Source: Winogradskyella bathintestinalis
GTDB lineage: Bacteria > Bacteroidota > Bacteroidia > Flavobacteriales > Flavobacteriaceae
Assembly (NCBI RefSeq): GCF_030407435.1
Contig: NZ_JASDDK010000005.1
Coordinates: 214,384 to 278,383 of the forward strand
Reading direction: 5' to 3'
DNA: 64,000 nt
Part shown: one piece after another, positions 63,838 to 64,000 of the stretch
How the letters are laid out: each line of letters begins with the position of its first letter
How positions within the stretch are numbered: the first letter of the stretch is position 1
Translations under genes and position numbers: made by a program
The notes under the pieces: model-generated
What the model was told of the DNA's origin: nothing
What the model saw: only the letters and a program-made list of their open reading frames with translations
The model's database searches: none

Positions 63838-64000
63838 CAGTTTTGTTTTTTAAAATTCAATTTATTCTAATAGTGTATTATACTGAAATAGGTTGACTCT
63901 TTTTGGTTACTATTTAGACGTTCAAAAGATTTTTTTTAGCCGTTTAGAAGGCAAAAAAATAGTTTGAACTGGGTCAGTTCTTAAATCGTAAGTTCAGGTA

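Overview
The window looks like a chromosomal segment of a marine-type member of the family Flavobacteriaceae (Bacteroidota). The DNA is AT-rich. Start codons lack clear Shine-Dalgarno sequences. Several upstream regions carry TAnnTTTG-like elements. Two very large secreted proteins end in type IX secretion (T9SS) sorting domains, and PorX, the LpxC-FabZ fusion and many small Flavobacteriaceae-type proteins are present. No rRNA, tRNA, CRISPR array or complete insertion sequence was seen.

Layout. 1-5215: end of a surface-polysaccharide locus read on the minus strand (Wzx-like flippase, cut by the window edge; GT2 glycosyltransferase; asparagine synthase; transglutaminase-like membrane protein). 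5723-11698: a 1991-residue secreted PL1 pectate-lyase-like protein with 17 Ig-like repeats. 11770-14324: UDP-glucose dehydrogenase and a UDP-glucuronate epimerase, which supply uronic acid precursors. 14501-20467: alanine dehydrogenase, small membrane or exported proteins, TsaE, PorX and an HD hydrolase. 20606-28049: lipid A and fatty acid genes (lpxD, lpxC-fabZ, lpxA, a second LpxD-like gene, fabG) with efp and sucD. 28099-37047: VWA membrane protein, prohibitin-like protein, secreted M43 metalloprotease, TraB-like protein, LytTR regulator and a divergent TruA. 37249-53266: mainly housekeeping and stress genes (MscS, CsbD, glutaminase, acyl-CoA dehydrogenase, oxidoreductases, small lipoproteins).

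54005-59733: a four-gene operon of hsdM, hsdS, an SMC/RecF-like ATPase and an HNH nuclease. It lies between two copies of a 94-bp direct repeat (53508 and 60494). No hsdR is present. A Septu-like ATPase/HNH pair stands where the type I restriction subunit would be expected, and this is the best candidate for an unusual system. 60647-63837: a lone contractile tail sheath gene, a YihY/BrkB membrane protein and a peroxiredoxin-like protein.

Other noncoding signals: (i) two copies of a TPP-riboswitch-like RNA (42506-42632 and 45488-45611, minus strand), each followed by a hairpin that covaries between copies, one of them in the glutaminase leader; (ii) a shared dyad motif upstream of mscS and of a 55-residue acidic lipoprotein; (iii) a 48-residue signal-peptide-bearing ORF overlapping a membrane protein gene out of frame. 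All functions are inferred from reading the sequence; no database search was run.
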